In this document: positions 9,741 through 16,973 of the stretch, piece after piece
Numbering within the stretch: position 1 is the stretch's first letter
Layout: each line of letters begins with the position of its first letter
Assembly (NCBI RefSeq): GCF_003719195.1
Contig: NZ_CP024996.1
Span: forward strand, 5,456,001-5,520,000
Length of the DNA stretch: 64,000 bases
Direction of reading: 5' to 3'
Source: Herbaspirillum rubrisubalbicans
GTDB taxonomy: Bacteria; Pseudomonadota; Gammaproteobacteria; Burkholderiales; Burkholderiaceae_D
Notes under the pieces: model-generated
Told to the model about the DNA's origin: nothing
Seen by the model: the letters and a program-made list of their open reading frames with translations, nothing else
Databases searched by the model: none
Program-made: the position numbers and the translations under genes

Positions 9741-11756
9741 ATGTTCACCAAGATCCTAGTCGCCAATCGCGGCGAAATCGCCTGCCGCGTGGCCGCTACC
9801 GCACGCCGTATGGGCATCGCCACCGTGGCCGTGTATTCCGATGCCGACGCGCACGCCAAACATGTGGCCGCCTGTGACGAAAGCGTGCATATCGGCCCGG
9901 CGCCGGCCAAGGAAAGCTATCTCTGTGGCGACAAGATCATCGCCGCCGCGCTGGCCAGCGGCGCCCAGGCGATCCACCCCGGCTATGGCTTCCTGTCGGA
10001 GAACGCCGGCTTCGCCCAGGCCTGCGCCGAGGCCGGCCTGGTCTTCATCGGCCCACCGGCCTCGGCCATCGACGCCATGGGCTCCAAGTCGGCCGCCAAG
10101 GCCTTGATGGAAACCGCCGCCGTGCCGCTGGTGCCGGGCTATCACGGGGCACGCCAGGAAAGTGACTTCCTGCGCAACGAAGCCGACCGCATCGGCTATC
10201 CGGTGCTGCTCAAAGCCAGTGCCGGCGGTGGTGGCAAGGGAATGCGGGTGGTCGAGCGCAGTGAAGATTTCGACGCCGCGCTGGCCTCCTGCAAGCGCGA
10301 AGCGATCTCCAGCTTCGGCGACGACCGCGTACTGGTGGAGAAATACCTGACCCGCCCGCGCCATATCGAAATCCAGGTCTTCGCTGATCACCACGGCCAT
10401 TGCGTCTATCTGTTCGAACGCGATTGCTCGGTACAGCGACGTCACCAGAAGGTGCTGGAAGAAGCGCCCGCCCCCGGCATGAGCAGCGAACGCCGTGCCG
10501 CCATGGGCCAGGCCGCCGTGGCTGCGGCCCGGGCCGTGGGCTACGTGGGTGCCGGCACCGTCGAATTCATCGCCAACCAGGATGGCAGTTTCTATTTCAT
10601 GGAAATGAATACGCGCCTGCAGGTCGAGCACCCGGTGACCGAGATGATCACCGGCCTGGACCTGGTGGAATGGCAATTGCGGGTCGCCGCTGGTGAAGCG
10701 CTGCCGCTGCAACAGGATCAATTGCGCCTTCAGGGCCACGCCATCGAAGCGCGCATCTATGCCGAGAATCCCGAGAAAGGCTTCCTGCCCGCCATCGGCA
10801 CGCTGAGCCATCTGCGCTGCGCGCCGGCGGTGGAGTTCACGCTGGCCGCCGCCGGCGCCACGCAACCGGCGGCGGTGCGCATCGATTCCGGCGTGCGCGA
10901 GGGTGACGCGATTTCGCCCTTCTATGATCCGATGATCGCCAAGCTCATCGTCTGGGGCGCCGACCGCCAGGCCGCCCTGCGCAACATGACGCGCGCCCTG
11001 GCGCAATACCAGGTGGTGGGGCTGGCCACCAATATCGGCTTCCTGCAACGGCTGGTCGCGGGCCAGGCCTTCGCCACGGCCGAGCTCGACACCGGCTTGA
11101 TCGAGCGCCACCGCGATACCCTCTTCCCGCCCCTGTCCGCCCCCGCCACCGACACGCTGGCGCTGGCCGCCGCCGCCCTGCTGCAGCAGGAACGGCAAGC
11201 CAGCACCGGCCATGATCCCTGGGCCCAGACCAGCGGCTGGCGCCTCAACACGCGCCTGGTGCGCACACTCTGCTTCGAGGATGACGCCGGCAAGCACAGC
11301 GTACAGGTCGAGTACGCCGGCGATGGCCAACACTGGCAATTGCAGATCGCCGGCCGCACGCACACGCTGGAAATCCATGCCGCCAGCGCAGAGCACCTGC
11401 TCATCACGCTGGATGGCCGCACCCTGCGTGCTACGGTGGTACGCGAAGCAGAGTGCTGGCACCTCTTCGATGCGCACGGCCAGCGCAGCCTGCGCTACCT
11501 CGACCCGCTGGCCCACGCCGGCCACACCGAAGCCGAAGGCGGCCGCCTGACCGCGCCCATGCCCGGCAAGATCGTCGCGCTGCTGGTGGAGCAAGGCGCC
11601 AGCGTCGCCCAGGGCGCAGCGCTGCTGATCATGGAAGCCATGAAGATGGAACACACCATCACCGCCCCCGCCGCCGGCACCGTCCAGGCCTTGCTCTACG
11701 CGGTCGGCGACCAGGTCGCCGAGGGCGCGCAGTTGCTGGACTTCAAGGCCGCCTGA
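9741..11756 (+). CDS. liuD: Methylcrotonoyl-CoA carboxylase, biotin carboxylase/carrier (alpha) subunit
   Basis: ATP-dependent carboxylation of biotin for the LiuB partner; 671 residues. Domains in order: biotin carboxylase N-terminal domain (KILVANRGEIACRV), ATP-grasp with the GGGGKGMRVV glycine loop and the FMEMNTRLQVEHPVTE signature, biotin carboxylase C-terminal domain, a linker, and a biotinyl carrier domain whose EAMKMEH motif places the biotinylated lysine near residue 635. It starts 20 bases after liuB behind a GAGGAGA site. The following gene begins 11 bases downstream. Confidence 0.94.
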   Translation: MFTKILVANRGEIACRVAATARRMGIATVAVYSDADAHAKHVAACDESVHIGPAPAKESYLCGDKIIAAALASGAQAIHPGYGFLSENAGFAQACAEAGLVFIGPPASAIDAMGSKSAAKALMETAAVPLVPGYHGARQESDFLRNEADRIGYPVLLKASAGGGGKGMRVVERSEDFDAALASCKREAISSFGDDRVLVEKYLTRPRHIEIQVFADHHGHCVYLFERDCSVQRRHQKVLEEAPAPGMSSERRAAMGQAAVAAARAVGYVGAGTVEFIANQDGSFYFMEMNTRLQVEHPVTEMITGLDLVEWQLRVAAGEALPLQQDQLRLQGHAIEARIYAENPEKGFLPAIGTLSHLRCAPAVEFTLAAAGATQPAAVRIDSGVREGDAISPFYDPMIAKLIVWGADRQAALRNMTRALAQYQVVGLATNIGFLQRLVAGQAFATAELDTGLIERHRDTLFPPLSAPATDTLALAAAALLQQERQASTGHDPWAQTSGWRLNTRLVRTLCFEDDAGKHSVQVEYAGDGQHWQLQIAGRTHTLEIHAASAEHLLITLDGRTLRATVVREAECWHLFDAHGQRSLRYLDPLAHAGHTEAEGGRLTAPMPGKIVALLVEQGASVAQGAALLIMEAMKMEHTITAPAAGTVQALLYAVGDQVAEGAQLLDFKAA

Positions 11757-11767
11757 AGCTGCTTGCC

Positions 11768-12697
11768 ATGAACGCCCCCGCGCTGCACCTCGCCCCCTCC
11801 ATCCACGTGCTGGAGCGGGGCTGGCTATCGTCCAACAACGTACTGCTGTTCGGCCGCGATGAAGTGGCCATGATCGATAGCGGCTACGTCACCCACGGCG
11901 AACAGACCCAGACCCTGGTGCGCCACGTCCTGCACCAGCGCGGCCGCGAGCGCCTGGACCTGCTCATCAACACCCACCTGCACTCCGACCACTGCGGCGG
12001 CAATGCCGCCCTGCAGGCGGCCCACCACTGCCGCATTGCCATCCCCGCCGCCGAAGCCGACAAAGTGCGCCACTGGGATGAAACAGCCCTGAGCTACCAG
12101 GCCACCGGCCAGCGCTGCCCGCGCTTCGTGCATGACCAGGTCATCGCCAGCGGTGACGTACTGCGCCTGGGCGAGCTGGACTGGACCGCGCTGGCAGCGC
12201 CCGGACATGATCCCCATGCCCTGCTGTTCTACTGCGCGCAGGAAGGTGTACTGATCTCGGCCGATGCGTTGTGGCGCAATGGCTTTGGCATCATCTTCCC
12301 TGAACTGGAAGGCCAATCCGGCTTCGAGGAAGCACGCGCCACGCTGGAACTGATCCGCACGCTGGACGTGCGCACCGTCATCCCCGGCCATGGCGCGCCC
12401 TTCCATGACATCGACGATGCGCTGGAAAAAGCCTTCTCGCGCCTCGACTACCTGCGAGCCGACCCGCTGCGCAACGCCCACAACGGCATCAAGGTACTGG
12501 TGAAATTCCTGCTGCTCGAACGTGGCCGCATTGCGCTGGCCCAACTGCCGGCGATGATGCGCGACATCCCTTTGTTGCGCATCACCAATGCGCGCTACCT
12601 GCAGATGGAGGAGGCGGCACTGGCCCAGTGGTGCGTAGCGCAACTGGAAAAAGCCGGCGCCGCCCGCAGCGATGGCGTCTTCCTATTGGACTGCTGA
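11768..12697 (+). CDS. Metallo-beta-lactamase-fold hydrolase in the liu operon
   Basis: A 309-residue MBL-superfamily protein with the zinc motif THLHSDHCGGN (about residues 71-81), a later AAPGHDPHALLFY segment and VIPGHGAPF. The start ATG at 11768 lies 11 bases after the liuD stop. Placement inside the operon suggests a hydrolytic role on a CoA ester or toxic by-product of leucine breakdown, but this is inference from context. It is not a close relative in sequence of the other MBL protein at 4015-5079, beyond the shared fold motifs. Confidence 0.82.
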   Translation: MNAPALHLAPSIHVLERGWLSSNNVLLFGRDEVAMIDSGYVTHGEQTQTLVRHVLHQRGRERLDLLINTHLHSDHCGGNAALQAAHHCRIAIPAAEADKVRHWDETALSYQATGQRCPRFVHDQVIASGDVLRLGELDWTALAAPGHDPHALLFYCAQEGVLISADALWRNGFGIIFPELEGQSGFEEARATLELIRTLDVRTVIPGHGAPFHDIDDALEKAFSRLDYLRADPLRNAHNGIKVLVKFLLLERGRIALAQLPAMMRDIPLLRITNARYLQMEEAALAQWCVAQLEKAGAARSDGVFLLDC

Positions 12698-12779
12698 CAC
12701 CGGCCCGGCAGGCAGGGCGGTCATGCTGGTATCATTTCCGGCTTCTCCTTATGCTTCTGCCTAACGCTCCCGACACACC

Positions 12780-13286
12780 ATGAACGATACCGCTGCCCTT
12801 CCCTCTTCCGCCCAACGCGTGGCCGACCTGCTGAGCGCCATGGGTCACGACAAACCGGTCGTGATGCTGCCCTCGACCGGCCGCACCTCGGCCGAAGCCG
12901 CTGCTGCCGTGGGATGCAGCGTGGCCGAGATCGCCAAGTCGATCATCTTCCGCCGCCTCTCCGATGACGCGCCGGTGCTGGTCATTGCCAGCGGCGCCAA
13001 CCGCGTGGACGAAGCCAAGGTCACCGCACTGACCGGCCCGCTCGGCAAGGCCGACGCCAAGTTCGTGCGGGACGCCACCGGCTACGCCATCGGCGGCGTC
13101 TGCCCGGTCGGCCACGTCATCAAGCCGATCATGTTGATCGACCGCGACCTGTTCAACTTCGACAGCGTCTGGGCCGCAGCCGGCCATCCGCACGCCGTCT
13201 TCAACCTGAGCGCCGCGCAACTGGAAAAGATGACCGGCGGCACCGTCGCCGATGTGCGCCTGGAAGCGGTACCGCAGGCCGACTGA
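12780..13286 (+). CDS. YbaK/EbsC-family aminoacyl-tRNA deacylase-like protein
   Basis: A 168-residue YbaK/ProX-type protein. Family members hydrolyse wrongly charged aminoacyl-tRNA. Visible family features are the central EIAKSIIFR segment, the VLVIASGANRVDEAKV strand-helix and the GYAIGGVCPVGH loop that closes the active site. It stands between the MBL gene and liuE, and is probably read with the liu operon although unrelated to the pathway. Exact tRNA specificity cannot be told from sequence. Confidence 0.85.
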   Translation: MNDTAALPSSAQRVADLLSAMGHDKPVVMLPSTGRTSAEAAAAVGCSVAEIAKSIIFRRLSDDAPVLVIASGANRVDEAKVTALTGPLGKADAKFVRDATGYAIGGVCPVGHVIKPIMLIDRDLFNFDSVWAAAGHPHAVFNLSAAQLEKMTGGTVADVRLEAVPQAD

Positions 13287-13337
13287 TATCATCGACGCAC
13301 CCTATTGCCCGCCATCACAGCCCACGGAGATCGCCAG

Positions 13338-14246
13338 ATGAGCCTGCCCAAGAAAGTGAAGATCGTCGAAGTCGGCCCCCGCGACGGTTTGCAGAACGAG
13401 AAGGAAACCATTTCCGCCGAGGTCAAGATCGAGCTGGTCAATCGCCTCTCGGCGGCGGGCTTCCCGAATGTGGAAGCGGCCTCCTTCGTCTCGCCCAAGT
13501 GGGTGCCACAGATGGCGACCTCCGCCGAAGTCATGCGCGGCATCACGCGCAAGCCTGGCGTGATCTACTCGGCGCTGGTACCCAACATGAAAGGCTTCGA
13601 CGCAGCGCTGGAAGCGGGCGTGGATGAGGTCGTGATTTTTGGTGCTGCCTCGGAGGCGTTCTCGCAGAAGAACATCAACTGTTCCATTGCCGAATCCATT
13701 GCCCGCTTCGCCGAAGTGGCCAAGGCAGCCAAGGACCATCGCAAGCGCTTGCGTGCCGCGGTCAGTTGCGCCTTCGGCTGCCCCTACCAGGGCGAGGTGC
13801 CGCTGGACGCCGTGGCCGACGTGGTGCGGCGCTTCCGTGAACTGGGCTGTGACGAAATCGACATTGCCGACACCATTGGCGTAGCCACTCCCGGCAAGGT
13901 CCGCCCGGTGATGGAAACGGCCATCCGCGAATTCCACATCGAAGGCTTGTCCGGCCACTTCCATGATACCTATGGCCAAGCCCTGGCCAACATCTATGCC
14001 AGCTTGCAGACGGGCATCAGCATCTATCACGCCTCAGTCGCGGGATTGGGAGGCTGTCCTTACGCCAAGGGCGCGACCGGGAATGTGGCTACCGAAGATG
14101 TGCTGTACATGATGCATGGCCTGGGCATCGAGACCGGGGTAGACCTGGATGCGGTGGTGGAGGCTGGGCAGTTCATCTCGCAGCAATTGGGGCGCAAGTC
14201 GGTGAGTAGGGCGGGGAATGCGATGGTGGCTAAGCGGGTGGGGTGA
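13338..14246 (+). CDS. liuE: Hydroxymethylglutaryl-CoA lyase
   Basis: Cleaves HMG-CoA to acetoacetate and acetyl-CoA, the last step of leucine breakdown; TIM-barrel DRE-family enzyme, 302 residues. Motifs: EVGPRDGLQNE at the N-terminus (Arg and Asp of the active site), GHFHDTYGQALAN, and the lyase signature GLGGCPYAKGATGN with the catalytic Cys at residue 240. The ATG at 13338 follows a GGAG; the open frame upstream adds 11 residues that do not resemble the family. Last gene of the liu cluster. Confidence 0.94.
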   Translation: MSLPKKVKIVEVGPRDGLQNEKETISAEVKIELVNRLSAAGFPNVEAASFVSPKWVPQMATSAEVMRGITRKPGVIYSALVPNMKGFDAALEAGVDEVVIFGAASEAFSQKNINCSIAESIARFAEVAKAAKDHRKRLRAAVSCAFGCPYQGEVPLDAVADVVRRFRELGCDEIDIADTIGVATPGKVRPVMETAIREFHIEGLSGHFHDTYGQALANIYASLQTGISIYHASVAGLGGCPYAKGATGNVATEDVLYMMHGLGIETGVDLDAVVEAGQFISQQLGRKSVSRAGNAMVAKRVG

Positions 14247-14313
14247 GGGCCAAAGAATAGCTAGAAGGGTCACAAAGACGGCAAGCCACTTTCTAACGAC
14301 CAAGGAGATAAAG

Positions 14314-14583
14314 ATGGGCAGACCTAAAGGATCGAAGAACAAACCAAAACCGCAGGCCGCTCCTCAACCTCCGAGCGAACCCAAACCTCCGGAGGAACTG
14401 AAGTCACCAATCATTCCTGGTTTCATTTCAGATCCAGCTGGCCGGATCAACGTTCGCGTCAGTACCACGACAAAGGATGGCCTCGCCCAACTGAAGGAAG
14501 ACTTTGGTCTGCATAGTCACGACGAGGTTCTAGAGAAAGCAATTGCCATTGTCATGGCCTTGCGAAAAGCTGTAGCAACATAA
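14314..14583 (+). CDS. Hypothetical protein with basic AT-hook-like N-terminus
   Basis: An 89-residue protein I cannot name. It starts MGRPKGSKNKPKP, which resembles the GRP-centred minor-groove-binding AT-hook, then a proline-rich linker (residues 14-35), then about 45 residues ending in a helix rich in Lys, Glu and Ala. The ATG at 14314 is preceded by AAGGAG at six bases, an excellent ribosome-binding site. It is the first gene of the lower-GC stretch after liuE and may have arrived with the CDI island. Confidence 0.65.
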   Translation: MGRPKGSKNKPKPQAAPQPPSEPKPPEELKSPIIPGFISDPAGRINVRVSTTTKDGLAQLKEDFGLHSHDEVLEKAIAIVMALRKAVAT

Positions 14584-14639
14584 TCTCAGCTCTGACAAGC
14601 TGAAGCCTTTTTACGCATTAATGCACCAGAGAAGTAAAA

Positions 14640-15044
14640 ATGTTTAATTTTTTCAAGAAGCGGCCTTCAGTTGTTGGAATAGCTGATACAGAACTCGTGA
14701 CAGCTCTACTTAACTACATTTTGCATGACTCGACTCTGTCGCGACCAGTTTATCTGCCAGGCGTTTTGACAGAAGAAGATGCGGAAAACATCGGCATCGC
14801 CCCTTTAGTCATAGTATGGAATGAAGATCAATTAAAGGGCTCATTTTCCGTCTCTATCAATAAGAGCGCGATTGAGCATTTACTTGAGGGGGCTCTTCCC
14901 GCAGAACATGAAAACTTCGTCCCGACAAGGAATGAAATTATCAAAGCTTTGAACGCCGCCGTGCCAGTTTCTATAGTCAAGACCTGCGAGAAATTAGGCG
15001 TACTTCCAAGTAAATTGTATGCATGGGATCCAACGCAGGATTGA
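14640..15044 (+). CDS. Hypothetical protein, 134 residues
   Basis: I do not recognise this protein. It begins MFNFFKKRPSVVGI, has no signal peptide or membrane segment, and contains alternating hydrophobic strands (APLVIVWNEDQLKGSFSVSI) and helices, consistent with a small globular cytoplasmic protein. GC content is clearly lower than in the liu operon upstream. The gene lies 56 bases after the AT-hook-like gene, on the same strand, and faces the minus-strand CDI remnants. An immunity or regulatory role is possible but unproven. Confidence 0.6.
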   Translation: MFNFFKKRPSVVGIADTELVTALLNYILHDSTLSRPVYLPGVLTEEDAENIGIAPLVIVWNEDQLKGSFSVSINKSAIEHLLEGALPAEHENFVPTRNEIIKALNAAVPVSIVKTCEKLGVLPSKLYAWDPTQD

Positions 15045-15177
15045 TTGCGTTAGAGCGTTCCTTTAGAAAAATTGACTGAAGCTAAACGTGATGCAGAGAA
15101 ATGACGACGTCGCCGAACTCCTAATTGATCTCCTCATTCCACATTAAGACAACGTTCGGAACTGGGTTTCTGTCTAT

Positions 15178-15396
15178 TCACGAATTATCAACATCCAACT
15201 CACTCCACAGGGGATCTAAACCGATGTCTTCCATATAGGTTCCAAAATCAACGAATCCTGATTTAATAATTTCAGTGCCAGACAACCAAGTTGCCTCACA
15301 CTCTTGGCAAACAAAAATTAGCCTTCCGGTCTTACGAATCATTGCTCTTACAACATCACCTTGTTCACATCTTGGACATAACATTTGAAGCTCCAT
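15178..15396 (-). CDS. Small zinc-ribbon protein, probable orphan immunity protein
   Basis: A 72-residue protein with two Cys pairs, CPRC (residues 7-10) and CQEC (30-33), spaced as a zinc ribbon, followed by an acidic C-terminus (DIGLDPLWSELDVDNS). Its ATG overlaps the stop codon of the toxin-like fragment upstream (TAATG), the usual arrangement of a CdiA C-terminus with its immunity gene. Acidic small partners are common among nuclease inhibitors. Function as an immunity protein is inference from this coupling; no named family is claimed. Confidence 0.6.
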   Translation of the reverse strand: MELQMLCPRCEQGDVVRAMIRKTGRLIFVCQECEATWLSGTEIIKSGFVDFGTYMEDIGLDPLWSELDVDNS

Positions 15397-15872
15397 TATT
15401 GAATGGGATAAGCAGTAATAATTTTTTTAGTACCTGGCCGAACAATAATTTTAATATTCATCTCACCGGCAGTTACTATAACTCTTCCCATAGCGACAGC
15501 GTATGCGCCAGAATCATTCGGCAATAGAGCCCCTCTAATTTTCCACGCTTCATCAACCAGCCCCAATATCTCATTCCTTTCCACACTAAAAACACCGTGC
15601 GTTGTTTTATATGGTTTTGGAGCTGCATGTTCAAGCTCTTCTCCAGGCAGACCTTTATCAATCTTGGTTTGTAGATATTGTGTTGCTCGGCCTTCTTGTC
15701 CAAAGTTAATTCAGACAACCTAGTCTTTATTCGGCACCAGCGATACCTCACCCACCTCGTTAATTGCTATGCGTTGATTCGGAACAGCAGTAAGCGCGGA
15801 CTACAAACTGCTCAGTTGCTCTTGAGAAGAAAGACGTACCGCTTCTGGAGCGAAATTAACGACCTTCATCTG
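15396..15872 (-). pseudogene. Degenerate CdiA/polymorphic toxin C-terminal module
   Basis: Read on the minus strand in one frame, this stretch encodes about 155 codons interrupted by four in-frame stops (one near 15800, then TAG at 15720-15722, TGA at 15711-15713 and a close neighbour upstream). The last uninterrupted part (15396-15710) gives about 100 residues ending GTKKIITAYPIQ, a C-terminal pattern typical of nuclease toxins at the ends of CdiA and Rhs proteins. No start codon with a ribosome-binding site is evident, and no secretion domain precedes it. It looks like a dead orphan toxin tip whose partner gene (15178-15396) remains open. Confidence 0.6.
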
Positions 15873-16160
15873 TTACATGAATTCGTATGTAAACTTATCT
15901 TCCCAACCATAATTTTCATCGTGCAACTTAACCGTCTCAAATATCTGCTTAATTATTTCAAAATCTGCGCCCAGCTTAATTTTTGATGCATCCGAATCGG
16001 TCCACTCCAAATGTAGCGGTCTCTCAATCCAAGAACTCAGCACATCGCGAAGGGCATGATAATTCTTTCCATAATACTGCTCGATACCCAGCAGTTTGGA
16101 AAAGACATTATGAAAATCATTCACATTGTTTATGTCGCTGCCGCTAATACGTAACTTCAT
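15873..16160 (-). CDS. Barstar-family ribonuclease inhibitor (orphan immunity protein)
   Basis: A 95-residue protein matching the barstar pattern along its length: an N-terminal strand (MKLRISGSDI), a helix leading to LLGIEQYYGKNYHALRDVLSSWIERPLHLEW, and a closing acidic helix. The YYGKNxxAL..DxL segment is the family hallmark and carries the residues that plug the active site of barnase-type RNases. The ATG at 16160 is preferred over 16178. No barnase-like toxin is found next to it: upstream lies a CdiA fragment and downstream an unrelated broken toxin. It may protect against neighbours carrying the matching toxin. Confidence 0.82.
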   Translation of the reverse strand: MKLRISGSDINNVNDFHNVFSKLLGIEQYYGKNYHALRDVLSSWIERPLHLEWTDSDASKIKLGADFEIIKQIFETVKLHDENYGWEDKFTYEFM

Positions 16161-16189
16161 TTTATTTCCACGTTCCAATAGAGGTTACC

Positions 16190-16620
16190 GAATTATAGTG
16201 ATCGCCCCCCCCAGGTTGCGAAGGTTGTCGGCGCGCAGCAATCGTGCCGCCACGGTTGAGGATGTCCTGCGCCGTCTGCAAGGCCAGATCGTTGCCGGCG
16301 ATCAGGGTCTGCTGGCCGCTGACCTGGATGTTGGAAGGGTGCAGGTACACCTGCGGCACCAGCACTTCCTGGGTGCGGCCATCGGCCAGCGTTACCGTCT
16401 GCTTGACCAGCCAGACGATGTCCGTCTTGATCTGGACAAGTTGTGCTTGGCTCAGCGCAACGCCCACTACGTAACGCTGGGCTTGCGCCTGTTGCAGGCC
16501 GGCTTGCATCAGCGCCAGGTATTACGCTTCGTTGCTGTTGACGCCTCTCAGGTAACGCTGGCCGGTGGCTTCCTGGATCGGGCGCTGGATCTGCGGGGCG
16601 GGGCCGAACTTCTGTTACCG
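16190..16620 (-). pseudogene. Fragment of a second CdiA-type gene (haemagglutinin-repeat region)
   Basis: The minus strand encodes a stretch closely matching CdiA residues about 1570-1710 of the intact gene (for example DIVWLVKQTVTLADGRTQEV). The central 190 bases (about 16250-16440) are almost identical to about 21040-21230. The flanks differ by scattered substitutions and by two deletions of about 20 and 40 bases. The pattern fits a remnant of another CdiA allele rather than a recent tandem copy. It has no start, no secretion signal and no toxin of its own. Confidence 0.8.
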
Positions 16621-16718
16621 TGAGCAGTACACCAGCGTGGCGTAAATCTTATAAACAAATTTAAGACGTGTCACACCTGTGAAGTGCAATAACAGCTTGG
16701 GTTTTCAGGGCTTTTTGC

Positions 16719-16973
16719 TTACCCAGAAACTCTCGGTTTATTTATCGCATCCAGCAACTCTTCTAACTCAATACCGTATTGATTTGGTTCAAAGTTCTCA
16801 TCAATACCTTCCATCATAAATTCTTGATTTATCAAATCGCAAAGCGTATCCACATGCAACATCTCTACATTTCCTTGCAATGCACATCTGAATGCTTCGG
16901 TTTTATCGTCATTCAATTTGCCTTGAAGGTATTTCAATAAATTCTTTTGCGACTCGGTCAAATTTACTATCAT
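16719..16973 (-). CDS. cdiI: Probable CdiI immunity protein
   Basis: An 84-residue acidic protein starting MIVNLTESQKNLLKYLQ, mainly helical by composition, with clusters of Asp and Glu (EGIDENFEPNQYGIELEELLDAI). Its ATG overlaps the cdiA stop codon (ATGA), so it is translationally coupled. By position it should neutralise the toxin at the CdiA C-terminus and bind it in the cytoplasm. I do not recognise a named immunity family. AT-rich relative to the rest of cdiA, as is normal for exchangeable toxin/immunity cassettes. Confidence 0.75.
   Translation of the reverse strand: MIVNLTESQKNLLKYLQGKLNDDKTEAFRCALQGNVEMLHVDTLCDLINQEFMMEGIDENFEPNQYGIELEELLDAINKPRVSG

Noticed and set aside
9756..11654. 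Minus-strand open frame of 632 codons opposite liuD
   Set aside because: Antisense shadow of a gene with all biotin carboxylase motifs; no ribosome-binding site or domain.
15476..15751. 91-codon minus-strand frame in the broken toxin
   Set aside because: It is in a different frame from the toxin-like sequence and has no family features; it is a by-product of the decayed module.
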